From: JBBSOK01 sp965219125
GTDB taxonomy: Bacteria > Bacteroidota > Bacteroidia > Flavobacteriales > Flavobacteriaceae
Length of the DNA: 64,000 bases
Assembly (NCBI GenBank): GCA_965219125.1
Contig: CBDCMO010000002.1
Span: 620,001 to 684,000 of the forward strand
Direction: 5' to 3'
Every line of letters begins with the position of its first letter. The first letter of the stretch is position 1. Shown here in pieces: positions 25,818 to 33,171 of the stretch. The position numbers and the translations under genes were made by a program. The notes beneath the pieces were generated by a model that saw nothing but the letters and a program-made list of their open reading frames with translations, was not told the origin of the DNA and did no database searches.

Positions 25818-26695
25818 TGATAGATTTTATTAGATTATTTAGAAGAATAGAAAACCACAATTTGTTTTTAGAACGTGATGATATAAAGTTTGTTGAAGCC
25901 ATAGTCTATAAACCACAAAAAACAATAAAATACTTTTGGCACAACGACCCTAAAACAAATTGTAAAATTAAAGTTGGATATAACAATTGGGTTGAGTTTT
26001 CTGGAAGTATAACTAAATATTGGTACGAAGAAAATATTAACAACTTAACATATTCTGATTTAGCTTGCGCGATATATGAACTTTCAGACACTTTGTATTC
26101 TCGACCAAACGAGCTAATTCTACGCTCTTTTGAGTTTGGTTTGAATATTTTATTAGATGATTTTTTAAATGCTCTTAATCTTACAGATTTAGCCTTGAAT
26201 TACAAAAACAAATTTTTTCAGGATATGGACGGGAATAATCTTACAAGTATAGGAAAAAGATGTGTTTTGCAAGAGTATCAACTAAAATTATACAGTAAAT
26301 CATTGCAGTATAAATTACCCTATGAATTGTTGAGATATGAAATTAAAGTTCATAAAAAGCGAATTTTAGAACCTTATAATTTTAGAACAGTTGATAGTCT
26401 TTTGGATAAGAAAAATTTGCTGTTTTTGAAAAATCAACTTTTGGAAAGGTTTAATGAAATATTGTTGTATGATAATATAATACCACAACAAAAATTAAAT
26501 GGTTATGAAAAAGAACTTTGTTCCAATTGGCAAAGTGAAATATTTCGTAAAAACTTAATCAAAACCAATCGACAGAAATTTAATTATCAAAAAAAACGCT
26601 TGACTGATGTTATAGAAAAGTTTGGTGAACAAAAATTAAAACCAAATTTAATACAACAGTTTTCAGACACTTGGGATAACCTTATGGAAAGTTAA
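25817..26695 (+). CDS. Replication initiation protein, phage/plasmid gene II/X-like
   Basis: The 292-residue protein resembles the gene II/X replication family of filamentous phages and some plasmids. Supporting patterns are the N-terminal IDFIRLFRRI, WVEFSGSITKYWY (about 55-67), LRSFEFGLNI (about 102-111) and KLYSKSLQYKLPYELLRYEI (about 155-174), in the expected order and spacing. Such proteins nick double-stranded DNA to start rolling-circle replication. No Zot-like ATPase or coat genes are present here. It would let the excised circle replicate. Identification rests on motif pattern, not on a search. Confidence 0.6.
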   Translation: MIDFIRLFRRIENHNLFLERDDIKFVEAIVYKPQKTIKYFWHNDPKTNCKIKVGYNNWVEFSGSITKYWYEENINNLTYSDLACAIYELSDTLYSRPNELILRSFEFGLNILLDDFLNALNLTDLALNYKNKFFQDMDGNNLTSIGKRCVLQEYQLKLYSKSLQYKLPYELLRYEIKVHKKRILEPYNFRTVDSLLDKKNLLFLKNQLLERFNEILLYDNIIPQQKLNGYEKELCSNWQSEIFRKNLIKTNRQKFNYQKKRLTDVIEKFGEQKLKPNLIQQFSDTWDNLMES

Positions 26696-26715
26696 CAATT
26701 AAAAAAAAACATATA

Positions 26716-27132
26716 ATGAAAACACTAAAACCAGCAAAGACCTTTTTAAATGAATACTTAAATTATGAAATAATAGGAATGTACTGCAAGAGTATCGAAA
26801 CAGACCCAAATACACTACATATATCTGAACATATAATACATAAGCCACATTTATTAATTCACAATAATAATGAGTTGTTCTGCCTTAATTTTTCTGCAAA
26901 TTCAACAATAAAAAATAAGTTAACTTTCAGAATAAGAAAAGTCAAAGCAGAAAACATTAATCAATGTGAAAGTATTTTAAAAATAGGTGGAATATTGAAA
27001 AAAGTAAAAACGAACCTAAATAATACACATCAGCAAATAATATTTGAAACTTCATCAATTAACTTTGTTATAGCTGTAGATTGCAGATTTTCAAAAGAGA
27101 AGATTATATTTTACTATCAAGAAAAATATTAA
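26716..27132 (+). CDS. Hypothetical protein downstream of the replication gene
   Basis: The 138-residue protein is unrecognised. It is basic, has no signal peptide or membrane segment, and alternates short strands and turns, suggesting a beta-rich fold. It follows the Rep gene by 20 bases, so it belongs to the HTH-Rep unit and could be a DNA-binding accessory such as a single-strand binding protein, but no motif shows this. Confidence 0.45.
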   Translation: MKTLKPAKTFLNEYLNYEIIGMYCKSIETDPNTLHISEHIIHKPHLLIHNNNELFCLNFSANSTIKNKLTFRIRKVKAENINQCESILKIGGILKKVKTNLNNTHQQIIFETSSINFVIAVDCRFSKEKIIFYYQEKY

Positions 27133-27233
27133 TAAAACGCATTGATTCTTGAATCTATTAATTTGATATGATAAAATATATAGAAAAGTAAGATTATGCT
27201 CTTAAAATGAAAGAAAAGCAGTAATTATTAAGT

Positions 27234-28055
27234 CTAATCCTCCCAAAGTATGCTTATAACTGAATTGTCATAACCATAAACACAATGTTCGTAAAAAATT
27301 CTATCAAAATCATCCTCAAATTTCACGTTAAACCAATCATCAGCATAAACAGTTTCAGCAGAATCATATTTTGTTCCATTTAAAAAATATTCGCCTACCG
27401 CAGTATCAATTGGAACATTTTCTTTACCGTGTTTTAAAGTCCAAAAAGGAAAATCAGAAGTACTCCAATACCATTTAATTTGGTTATTTTGAGAATAAAC
27501 TACCATTATTGGATGGCATCCTATAATAGCAAACCTAATCGCAGTAGCTGTTAAACTAACTTGAAATAATTTAGATAGTTCTTGAATAATTCTAAATGAA
27601 AATGATTTTTTGAAGCAATAGTCTTTAACCCATTTTTTAGGAATTAATAAGCAAGAAGCGAAATAATCTGCTTCACGTTCCATTTTTATATCTGAAACAA
27701 ACCCTGTAAAAGATGGATGGCTATTGATAAGCCCTTTTGATAAGGCGTTTCTATGACTATCAATAAAATAATGTCCTAACTCATGAGCAAATGTAAATCT
27801 TGCTCTTTCTGTATATGCGTGTTCTAATCTGTCAATATTTATATAAATATGAAAACTTCCATATTCGTGTTCTAGTAAACCATCGTATGATTCTTCATAA
27901 TTGCCATAGCAATAAGTGATATTTTCTTTTTCAGCTATTAATTCAACATCAACAGGACCTTTTTGGAAATAACTTAAAGATATAAATTCTGCAAGATTTT
28001 CTATTTCCTCTTTTTCAAAATCACTTAAAAATGAATTATTTTTTTTTACTTGCAT
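27234..28055 (-). CDS. ImmA/IrrE-family metallo-endopeptidase
   Basis: The 273-residue protein has the gluzincin motif HELGH (His91, Glu92, His95) in ARFTFAHELGHYFIDSH, and EREADYFASCLLIP (about 126-139) containing the third ligand region. The C-terminal 120 residues form an extra domain of unknown fold. In phages and ICEs, such proteases cut a repressor and so trigger induction. Here the partner genes are a sigma-like factor and a 101-residue protein. It overlaps the preceding gene by 20 bases, so translational coupling is likely. Confidence 0.85.
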   Translation of the reverse strand: MQVKKNNSFLSDFEKEEIENLAEFISLSYFQKGPVDVELIAEKENITYCYGNYEESYDGLLEHEYGSFHIYINIDRLEHAYTERARFTFAHELGHYFIDSHRNALSKGLINSHPSFTGFVSDIKMEREADYFASCLLIPKKWVKDYCFKKSFSFRIIQELSKLFQVSLTATAIRFAIIGCHPIMVVYSQNNQIKWYWSTSDFPFWTLKHGKENVPIDTAVGEYFLNGTKYDSAETVYADDWFNVKFEDDFDRIFYEHCVYGYDNSVISILWED

Positions 28056-28341
28056 TTTTATCCTCTAACATTTTTTTACTAACTTTTGCTGAAATTTCTT
28101 TACCCTCTCTTGCAGCTCTTGATAAGTTTTGAATATCATCAGAAGAAACAGTACTATTGTTTAAGTTGAAGTTATTAAGTTTTAAATAACCTCTTTCTAA
28201 TATTGCTGATGGATTATGCCAATCTAAAGGAGTTTCATTTAAGATATTTTCAGAATTTTCAAATTCTTCAATTTCTTCTTCGTTTGTAGGAAACAGTAAA
28301 CCTTTAGACTTAAATAAATCAATTAATTTTTTATTTGACAT
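28036..28341 (-). CDS. Hypothetical 101-residue protein between sigma factor and protease
   Basis: The protein is acidic in the first half (EEEIEEFENSENILNETP) and ends in a basic tail (KKMLEDKNASKKK). No signal, membrane segment or known domain is recognised. It overlaps the sigma gene by 11 bases and the protease gene by 20, so all three are likely made as a set. By position it could be an anti-sigma factor or the protease substrate; this is inference. Confidence 0.55.
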   Translation of the reverse strand: MSNKKLIDLFKSKGLLFPTNEEEIEEFENSENILNETPLDWHNPSAILERGYLKLNNFNLNNSTVSSDDIQNLSRAAREGKEISAKVSKKMLEDKNASKKK

Positions 28342-28978
28342 TTTTTAAAGGTTTTAATTGTGAATGTTGCGCAAAAAAATCAATAATTTTCTTTTCGCTT
28401 CTTTCTTTTATTTTTCTAATATTTAATTTTGTGGTATCGTGCAATTTGCATAAATCATTTAAGACGTTTGAAGGGGTCTTTTTACCTTCTTCATAATAAT
28501 TATATAGAGTAAACATAATCGCCTTATCCCTTTCGCTTAAAGTGTTTAAAGCATCAATCATTAATTTCTTGTTAACACTATCTGCTAATTCCTCATTTAT
28601 ATCTTCACTTTCAATTAGTGGTTCATCATCTACTACTTCCAATGATTTTTCTTTGTTATAGTATTCTTTGATGAGTGTTTTTATCTCGTTACTGGCAACA
28701 ATGGATAGCCAGGCTTTAAAGCAATTATCGTTTTTGGCATTTTGTGGTATTTCGAAGGATAAAGGGTTTTCATATACCTTAATAAAAACATTGTTGATAG
28801 TAGCTTCATAAAGTTGTTCATTATAAATCCCCATTTTTTTTAAATTACTTTTTACGATAGCTGAAAGTAACTTACTATAACCTCTGTAAAGAGTATTGAA
28901 AGCCACCGAAGACGATTCCTTATTATCGTCCTTGTATGAAATGGTTAATAATATTTCTTCTAATTCTTCTAATTGCAT
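28331..28978 (-). CDS. Sigma-70-like RNA polymerase sigma factor
   Basis: The 215-residue protein starts MQLEELEEILLTISY. Region 2-like sequence (about 30-115) includes FIKVYENP and FKAWLSIVASNEIKTLIKEY. Region 4-like sequence (about 150-205) includes LNTLSERDKAIMFTLYNYYE and LHDTTKLNIRKIKERSEKKI. A longer frame reaches back to 29044, but its first 22 residues are hydrophobic and unlike sigma factors, so 28978 is chosen. It heads the three-gene overlapping unit with the 101-residue protein and the ImmA-like protease. A sigma factor paired with ImmA in an element is unusual. Confidence 0.65.
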   Translation of the reverse strand: MQLEELEEILLTISYKDDNKESSSVAFNTLYRGYSKLLSAIVKSNLKKMGIYNEQLYEATINNVFIKVYENPLSFEIPQNAKNDNCFKAWLSIVASNEIKTLIKEYYNKEKSLEVVDDEPLIESEDINEELADSVNKKLMIDALNTLSERDKAIMFTLYNYYEEGKKTPSNVLNDLCKLHDTTKLNIRKIKERSEKKIIDFFAQHSQLKPLKNVK

Positions 28979-29129
28979 CTGCACTATTATAAATAAAAAT
29001 CCGTGACAATTTAAGGAAAAAATAATGATGTCACGCTTTTTCATTTATACTTATGAAGTGCATTTCATTTCCGTCAAATCTTTTATGTCGAAAAGTTAAA
29101 AGAGTAATGTTGAATATAAATATTAAAAA

Positions 29130-29306
29130 ATGGCGACAAATCCACCAAAGGATAATTCCAGAAAAGGTGCTGTAAGAGATCGTTCACAGACTTATAACCC
29201 AAAAACAGATTCTTGGGTAAAACGTGATTCAGACACGGGTAGGTTTATGGATGTTAAAACTTCTGACAACAAACCATTCAAAGGAGTTAGGAAAGAAAAA
29301 AAATAA
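29130..29306 (+). CDS. Small conserved 58-residue protein
   Basis: The protein starts MATNPPKDNSRKGAVRDRSQ and continues TYNPKTDSWVKRDSDTGRFM, ending KPFKGVRKEKK. I recognise the pattern 'RNGAVRxRSQxxNPxTxxWxKRDxxTGxFMDxK' as a widespread small bacterial protein of unknown function. It is too short for usual gene-length filters. It is basic and probably disordered or nucleic-acid binding. It diverges from the sigma gene and precedes the DUF1508 gene. Confidence 0.75.
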   Translation: MATNPPKDNSRKGAVRDRSQTYNPKTDSWVKRDSDTGRFMDVKTSDNKPFKGVRKEKK

Positions 29307-29411
29307 CACTATTTCGTGTTAGGCAAAGTTTTTCTGCTGATAGTGAAAAGCAAATAAAAAATATTCTATGACATAAAATTACAATTTATTAAAATGAATT
29401 TAAAAAACAGA

Positions 29412-29445
29412 TTGGGGTAAAATGCCACAAAAATAAATAACTTTA
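29412..29445 (+). promoter_or_regulatory. Candidate promoter of the DUF1508 gene
   Basis: TTGGGG at 29412-29417 and TAACTTTA at 29438-29445 (seven of eight to TAnnTTTG) are 20 bases apart, 12 bases before the ATG at 29458. Confidence 0.35.
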
Positions 29446-29457
29446 AAACATAAAATA

Positions 29458-29793
29458 ATGGGAAATCCTAAATTTCAAATTTTCAAAAGTACCGCTAATT
29501 TTCAATACTATTTTAGGCTAAAAGCTGGAAATGGTGAAATTATTTTAGCAAGTGAAGGCTACACAACAAAACAAAATTGCCAAAATGGTATTACATCAGT
29601 AAAAGTTCATTCGCCTTATGATAGAAATTATCAGAGAAAGGATGGAATAAGTAATTACACTTTCAATTTAAAAGCCAACAACAATGAAATTATCGGTAAA
29701 AGTGAAAATTACACTACTCGACAAGCAAGAGAGAATGGTATAGAAGCCGTAAAGCGAGATGCTCCTAATGCACCTGTTGAAGATATAAGTTGA
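29458..29793 (+). CDS. DUF1508 (YegP-like) two-repeat protein
   Basis: The 111-residue protein has two DUF1508 repeats: PKFQIFKSTANFQYYFRLKA with GEIILASEGYTTKQNCQNGI (about 1-50), then YTFNLKANNNEIIGKSENYT with RQARENGIEAV (about 62-105). Each repeat has the 'fxLkAxNgexIlxSegYtxxxxaxnGIxsV' pattern. Function is not established, though YegP-type proteins are often reported as stress-related. It lies on the element between the 58-residue protein and a 411-residue unknown. Confidence 0.85.
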   Translation: MGNPKFQIFKSTANFQYYFRLKAGNGEIILASEGYTTKQNCQNGITSVKVHSPYDRNYQRKDGISNYTFNLKANNNEIIGKSENYTTRQARENGIEAVKRDAPNAPVEDIS

Positions 29794-29804
29794 TGCATAA
29801 TTAG

Positions 29805-29833
29805 AATGGCGTGTGCGGTCAGTATGCGCCATT
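29805..29833 (+). promoter_or_regulatory. Inverted repeat between DUF1508 and the 411-aa gene
   Basis: AATGGCG (29805-29811) pairs with CGCCATT (29827-29833) across a 15-base loop, and is followed by TAAATTTTAAAAAAG. It may be a weak terminator or operator; the T run is poor. Confidence 0.35.
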
Positions 29834-29853
29834 AAATTTTAAAAAAGTAAAAA

Positions 29854-31089
29854 ATGAGTGTAGTAAAAAGAATTAGTTTAAAATCATCAAATAAAGATTT
29901 TTTAGATGATGGAATAAGAGTAAAAGATGCCTTGAAATTAATAAAAGGCTCTGAATATTATGACGAGATTTATTCAGCTTTCAATGTTCAAAATGTAGAG
30001 GATGAATTTATTGAGATTAAAGGGGCAAATAATTTGGTAAACCTACTTATAAAATCTGATGAAGAATGCAAAAAAGTTGATGTAGATTCTGAACTAAGCA
30101 ATGTGTCTCTTGCTAAATTTACAGATGAAAACCAAATAATACTTGAACTTTCCAAATTACAGAATGAATCAATTTTAAGGACAGCTAAAAAAGATATGAT
30201 TTATGCAGAATCTGTTTATTCTGTTAAGTCTGAATATCTAAATGATATGTACCAAATTGATAAGTATTTAGATTATTGTAAAAAGAATAATTACACAGAC
30301 ATTATTGATGCAAATCTTGATATGCTGAATGAGAAAAATAAAAAAAATAAAAAGTCAAAAAAATTCAGGCTTCTGATAAGAGAAGATGGAAAAATTTTTG
30401 TTAGAGGTATTACTTCCGTAGATAACTATAAAGATTATAACCTAAAACTTTCTTTATTTATCGCATTAATGGAATTACATAAGTTGATAAAGTATAAATC
30501 TCAGTCATATTACGTTGATGGTTACACCTTTTCTGAATCAGATTTGAAAGTAATATTTAAGAGTAATACATCAAAAAAAATTTCATCAGATACGGAAATT
30601 GGATTTGCTTTAGAGTTAGTAAACGATGAAATAAGAAGAGATGCCGTGAAATTTAATGGGATATTTACTGTTTTTATTGGAAAGTCTGAAATCTATGTTA
30701 AACCAGAAGAAACTAAATCGACAATACTTTCTTTTACACATAGTGTAAATGTATCTACATTTAAAGATAAGTTGAATAGTCTTAACGAGAGTATCGATAG
30801 TTTTATAACAGATACTATTGAAGACGCAAAGACTATTAAAATTTTATCAAAACCAGATTTATTTAGAGAACATTTAGTTCAAAAAATTCATCATAGTAGA
30901 AATGTTGAATTTAATAAGATGTATAAAAGTCAAATTAAAAATATGCTTTCAAATAAAGTAAAAACTATTTTTGATTTAGCAGATTTGTTCAATAAAATAG
31001 ATTTGTTGATTGAAGATGACCATATTTCATCTTTAGATTTTTGGAGATACAAACTGTATCAAGTTTTATTAGAAAATGTCGAAAAATAG
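29854..31089 (+). CDS. Unrecognised 411-residue protein
   Basis: I do not recognise this protein. It has no signal peptide or membrane segment. It is rich in Lys, Asp, Asn and Ile, with a charged insert (NEKNKKNKKSKKFR, about 154-167) linking an N-terminal half to a C-terminal half. The C-terminal half starts with strand-rich sequence (FRLLIREDGKIFVRGI, about 166-181) and ends in helices. It is the largest gene of the element apart from the integrase region and lies next to the XRE regulator, tail to tail. It may be cargo rather than maintenance. No function is assigned. Confidence 0.55.
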   Translation: MSVVKRISLKSSNKDFLDDGIRVKDALKLIKGSEYYDEIYSAFNVQNVEDEFIEIKGANNLVNLLIKSDEECKKVDVDSELSNVSLAKFTDENQIILELSKLQNESILRTAKKDMIYAESVYSVKSEYLNDMYQIDKYLDYCKKNNYTDIIDANLDMLNEKNKKNKKSKKFRLLIREDGKIFVRGITSVDNYKDYNLKLSLFIALMELHKLIKYKSQSYYVDGYTFSESDLKVIFKSNTSKKISSDTEIGFALELVNDEIRRDAVKFNGIFTVFIGKSEIYVKPEETKSTILSFTHSVNVSTFKDKLNSLNESIDSFITDTIEDAKTIKILSKPDLFREHLVQKIHHSRNVEFNKMYKSQIKNMLSNKVKTIFDLADLFNKIDLLIEDDHISSLDFWRYKLYQVLLENVEK

Positions 31090-31103
31090 AAAATTCATCT
31101 CGT

Positions 31104-31370
31104 TTAAAATTCAAACATTTCAGCAGTTGGCACTTTTAACGCTTTAGCTAAAGCATTAACTGTGCATATTGTTGTATTAACAACACCTCTTTCAATTCGT
31201 GTAATTTGTGGCAAAGAAACATCAGCAGTAAATGCAAGTTCTTCTTGCGACATATTTTTGCACTCCCTTAGTTTTTTAAGATTCTTGCCAAATTTCTTCA
31301 AATATTTTTCATCACGAATACCAATCAAATCATATACAGAATTAGGTTTCTGTAAAAGTCCCCTAATCAT
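31104..31370 (-). CDS. XRE-family transcriptional regulator
   Basis: The 88-residue protein contains one Cro/CI-type helix-turn-helix: FGKNLKKLRECKNMSQEELA (about 28-47) then FTADVSLPQITRIERGVVNT. It is just large enough for one domain. Two palindromic operators overlap and precede its start, indicating autoregulation. It converges with the 411-aa gene and diverges from the lipoprotein gene at 31485, which it probably also controls. Confidence 0.9.
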   Translation of the reverse strand: MIRGLLQKPNSVYDLIGIRDEKYLKKFGKNLKKLRECKNMSQEELAFTADVSLPQITRIERGVVNTTICTVNALAKALKVPTAEMFEF

Positions 31371-31399
31371 TAATGATTTATCTAATCATATATGATTAG
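31363..31399. promoter_or_regulatory. Tandem palindromic operators of the XRE regulator
   Basis: CTAATCATATATGATTAG (31382-31399) is a perfect 18-bp palindrome. CTAATCATTAATGATTTA (31363-31380) is the same with the last half-site imperfect, and includes the start codon of the regulator gene at 31368-31370. Centres are 19 bp apart. Binding would block translation initiation region and promoter alike. Confidence 0.7.
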
Positions 31400-31416
31400 C
31401 AAATAAGATTTTTGAA

Positions 31417-31424
31417 TATATTTG
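31417..31424 (+). promoter_or_regulatory. Candidate -7 element for the lipoprotein gene
   Basis: TATATTTG matches TAnnTTTG exactly and lies 18 bases past the distal operator and 60 bases before the ATG at 31485. A TTTG nearby (31411) is too close to be the -33 element. Confidence 0.35.
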
Positions 31425-31484
31425 TTGGATAAATCTTGTAACTTTTAAGGTATTAGTAGGCAAGGCGAATAAAAACAGATACTT

Positions 31485-32348
31485 ATGAAAAAAGTCTTTA
31501 TCTCAACATTATTTATTTTCGTGTTTATTTCATGTACAAATAAACTGTCAAAGGAAGAAGTGACTTATGATGAATTAACGAAAACGTATGTCTTAAATAG
31601 CAGTGATAAACTGGCAAATGGAAGTCTTATATATTATGATAATGAAAGTAATAATTATGTAAGATTAAAAGTCATTGATGAATTAAAAAATGGAAAAATT
31701 ATAAATAGATCAGCTTACTATGAAAATGGTAATAAGCAGTTTGAATGTGAATATAAAAATGGTTCTATTTATGGTATAGCTAAATGGTATCATAAAAATC
31801 AAAATCTTCAAGAGAAAAGAAATTTTGTAAATGGAATACCAAACGGAAAATCAATAAGTTATTCAGAGGAAGGAACTAAAATTAGAGAATTAATTTATGA
31901 AAATGGTGAGATTGTAGATGAACAAAACTTTGATGATAACGGAAATACAATCAAAACTTTAATGGAACAGATTGAAATATCAAGTATTAAAACAGGATTT
32001 TATAGTTTTTCAAATAGTAATTCATATAATTCTGTTTACAGACCAACAGTAATTATAAAGGCCAAAAACATTTCAGATATAACTATTAAGGATAATATAA
32101 GAATACAATGTCAATTCATTTATAATAATGAGGAATTATGTAATGAAATTGAATATCTACAAGATAAAGTTATGAGAGAAGTGATGCAACCAAATTTATC
32201 AAAACAAACAGCAATAATTTGTAGTAATGGATATTCTGTTTTTGACTTATCTAAAATTAATGTAGAGTGTAATATTACAATCAATGAAAAATTCTACAAG
32301 AAAATTGTAATATCCAAACAAGTTTTAGAGTCAGAAAGAATAAATTAA
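31485..32348 (+). CDS. Lipoprotein with MORN-variant repeats
   Basis: The 287-residue protein has a lipoprotein signal, MKKVFISTLFIFVFISC, with Cys17 as the lipid site. Residues about 75-150 contain MORN-like repeats of the type YYENGNKQFECEYKNGSIYG and YSEEGTKIRELIYENGEI. The C-terminal half (about 165-287) is beta-rich and unknown. Similar proteins are often labelled 'toxin-antitoxin YwqK family antitoxin', but no toxin gene is adjacent, so I do not adopt that name. It is the last gene before attR. Low base composition matches the element. Confidence 0.65.
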   Translation: MKKVFISTLFIFVFISCTNKLSKEEVTYDELTKTYVLNSSDKLANGSLIYYDNESNNYVRLKVIDELKNGKIINRSAYYENGNKQFECEYKNGSIYGIAKWYHKNQNLQEKRNFVNGIPNGKSISYSEEGTKIRELIYENGEIVDEQNFDDNGNTIKTLMEQIEISSIKTGFYSFSNSNSYNSVYRPTVIIKAKNISDITIKDNIRIQCQFIYNNEELCNEIEYLQDKVMREVMQPNLSKQTAIICSNGYSVFDLSKINVECNITINEKFYKKIVISKQVLESERIN

Positions 32349-32391
32349 ATTTTCCGATATTTACTGATAATTGCAGGTTTTTAGTCTATTT

Positions 32392-32454
32392 TTGACACAA
32401 ATCTGTCACAAGTTAGCTTGAAACCCTTTATAAATCAGTAATAGTCATTTTTTG
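32392..32454 (+). repeat. Right-end candidate integrase arm sites
   Basis: TTGACACAAAT (32392-32402) is the inverse of the left site 22998-23008, and ATAGTCATTTTTTG (32441-32454) is the direct near-copy of 22946-22959. It runs straight into attR. Confidence 0.5.
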
Positions 32455-32467
32455 AATCGGAAAGTAA
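32450..32467 (+). repeat. attR: right direct repeat of the element
   Basis: TTTTGAATCGGAAAGTAA differs from attL by one base, C to A at the sixth position. In the mnmE frame this base changes TGC (Cys) to TGA (stop). Confidence 0.85.
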
Positions 32468-32616
32468 AATCGCGATAATCTCAACCTATAATTGAATTTT
32501 TCAATTCTTTAATTTCTTCTTAAATTATCAATGTTTTTCACCAATTCTGTGGATATCCTTTTCAAAACCCATATTTTAGGCTACTTACAAATTAGTTAAT
32601 TGAAAAAACAAAACAA

Positions 32617-33045
32617 ATGAATCAAGTAACAGGAAATGAAACCGTGAAAATACATTACACGGGTAAATTAGAAGATGGGCAAATATTTGATAGTTCATTA
32701 AGCAGAGAACCTTTAGAAATAACCTTGGGAGAAAATAGTATAATTCCCGGTTTAGAAAAAGGACTACAACAAATGAAGGTAAACGAGAAAAAAACTATAA
32801 AAATTCCGAAGGAAGAAGCTTACGGCGAAATTCAAAAAGCGCTTTTTCAAAAAATACCGAATGTAGATTTACCTACGGAAATCAAGCCCGAAGTTGGAAT
32901 GGGATTAATGGCTAATAATCCTGACGGAACAGAGAGACCACTTCGAATTTCGGAAGTTAAAGATACTTTTATCATTGTTGATGCAAACCATCCACTTGCA
33001 GGAAAAGACTTAACTTTTGAATTAGAGTTAGTGGAAATAAATTAA
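32617..33045 (+). CDS. FKBP-type peptidyl-prolyl isomerase (SlyD-like)
   Basis: The 142-residue protein begins VTGNETVKIHYTGKLEDGQI with FDSSLSREPLEITLGENSII, the FKBP core, and an insert-in-flap region (about 65-125) with AYGEIQKALFQKIPNVDLP as in SlyD. The His-rich tail of E. coli SlyD is missing. It probably folds proteins in the cytoplasm. It was probably the gene following mnmE before the element inserted, since attR lies 149 bases upstream. Confidence 0.9.
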   Translation: MNQVTGNETVKIHYTGKLEDGQIFDSSLSREPLEITLGENSIIPGLEKGLQQMKVNEKKTIKIPKEEAYGEIQKALFQKIPNVDLPTEIKPEVGMGLMANNPDGTERPLRISEVKDTFIIVDANHPLAGKDLTFELELVEIN

Positions 33046-33068
33046 ATTAAAATATCTTATAAGTTTAC

Positions 33069-33097
33069 AAAGACTGCCGAAAGGTGGTCTTTTTTTT
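33069..33097 (+). terminator. Rho-independent terminator after the FKBP gene
   Basis: AAAGACTGCC (33069-33078) pairs with GGTGGTCTTT (33083-33092) using G-U pairs, with loop GAAA, then a run of seven or eight T. It lies 24 bases after the stop codon. Confidence 0.85.
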
Positions 33098-33171
33098 GTT
33101 GAAATTTAAATGGAAAACTGAATGGAATACAACACTTAATTTGAATTTTTAGTAAAAAGAGCTATTTCAAT

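Larger units (their letters stand above)
22844..32467. mobile_element. 9.6-kb integrative element inserted at the 3' end of mnmE
   Basis: The segment is bounded by the 18-bp direct repeats at 22844-22861 and 32450-32467. It carries a tyrosine integrase near the left end, an excisionase-like HTH protein, a phage/plasmid gene II/X-like replication protein, XRE and sigma-type regulators, an ImmA-like protease and several unknown genes. It is visibly more AT-rich than its flanks. The end of mnmE (trmE/thdF) is an established insertion site for genomic islands such as SGI1 of Salmonella. No relaxase, conjugation ATPase or phage structural gene is seen, so it is best called a small integrative element or satellite rather than an ICE or complete prophage. 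Confidence 0.85.

Noticed and set aside
27133..27233. Terminator between convergent genes 26716-27132 and 27234-28055
   Set aside because: Only a 5-bp GATTC/GAATC stem without T run; too weak to call.
28979..29044. 22-residue N-terminal extension of the element sigma factor
   Set aside because: The added residues are hydrophobic and unlike sigma factors; the internal ATG at 28978 gives a normal N-terminus.
31485..32348. Toxin-antitoxin antitoxin (YwqK label)
   Set aside because: The match is only to MORN-variant repeats; no toxin gene is adjacent and the protein is a lipoprotein.
22844..32467. Complete prophage or conjugative element
   Set aside because: No capsid, portal, terminase, tail, relaxase or type IV secretion genes are visible in 9.6 kb.
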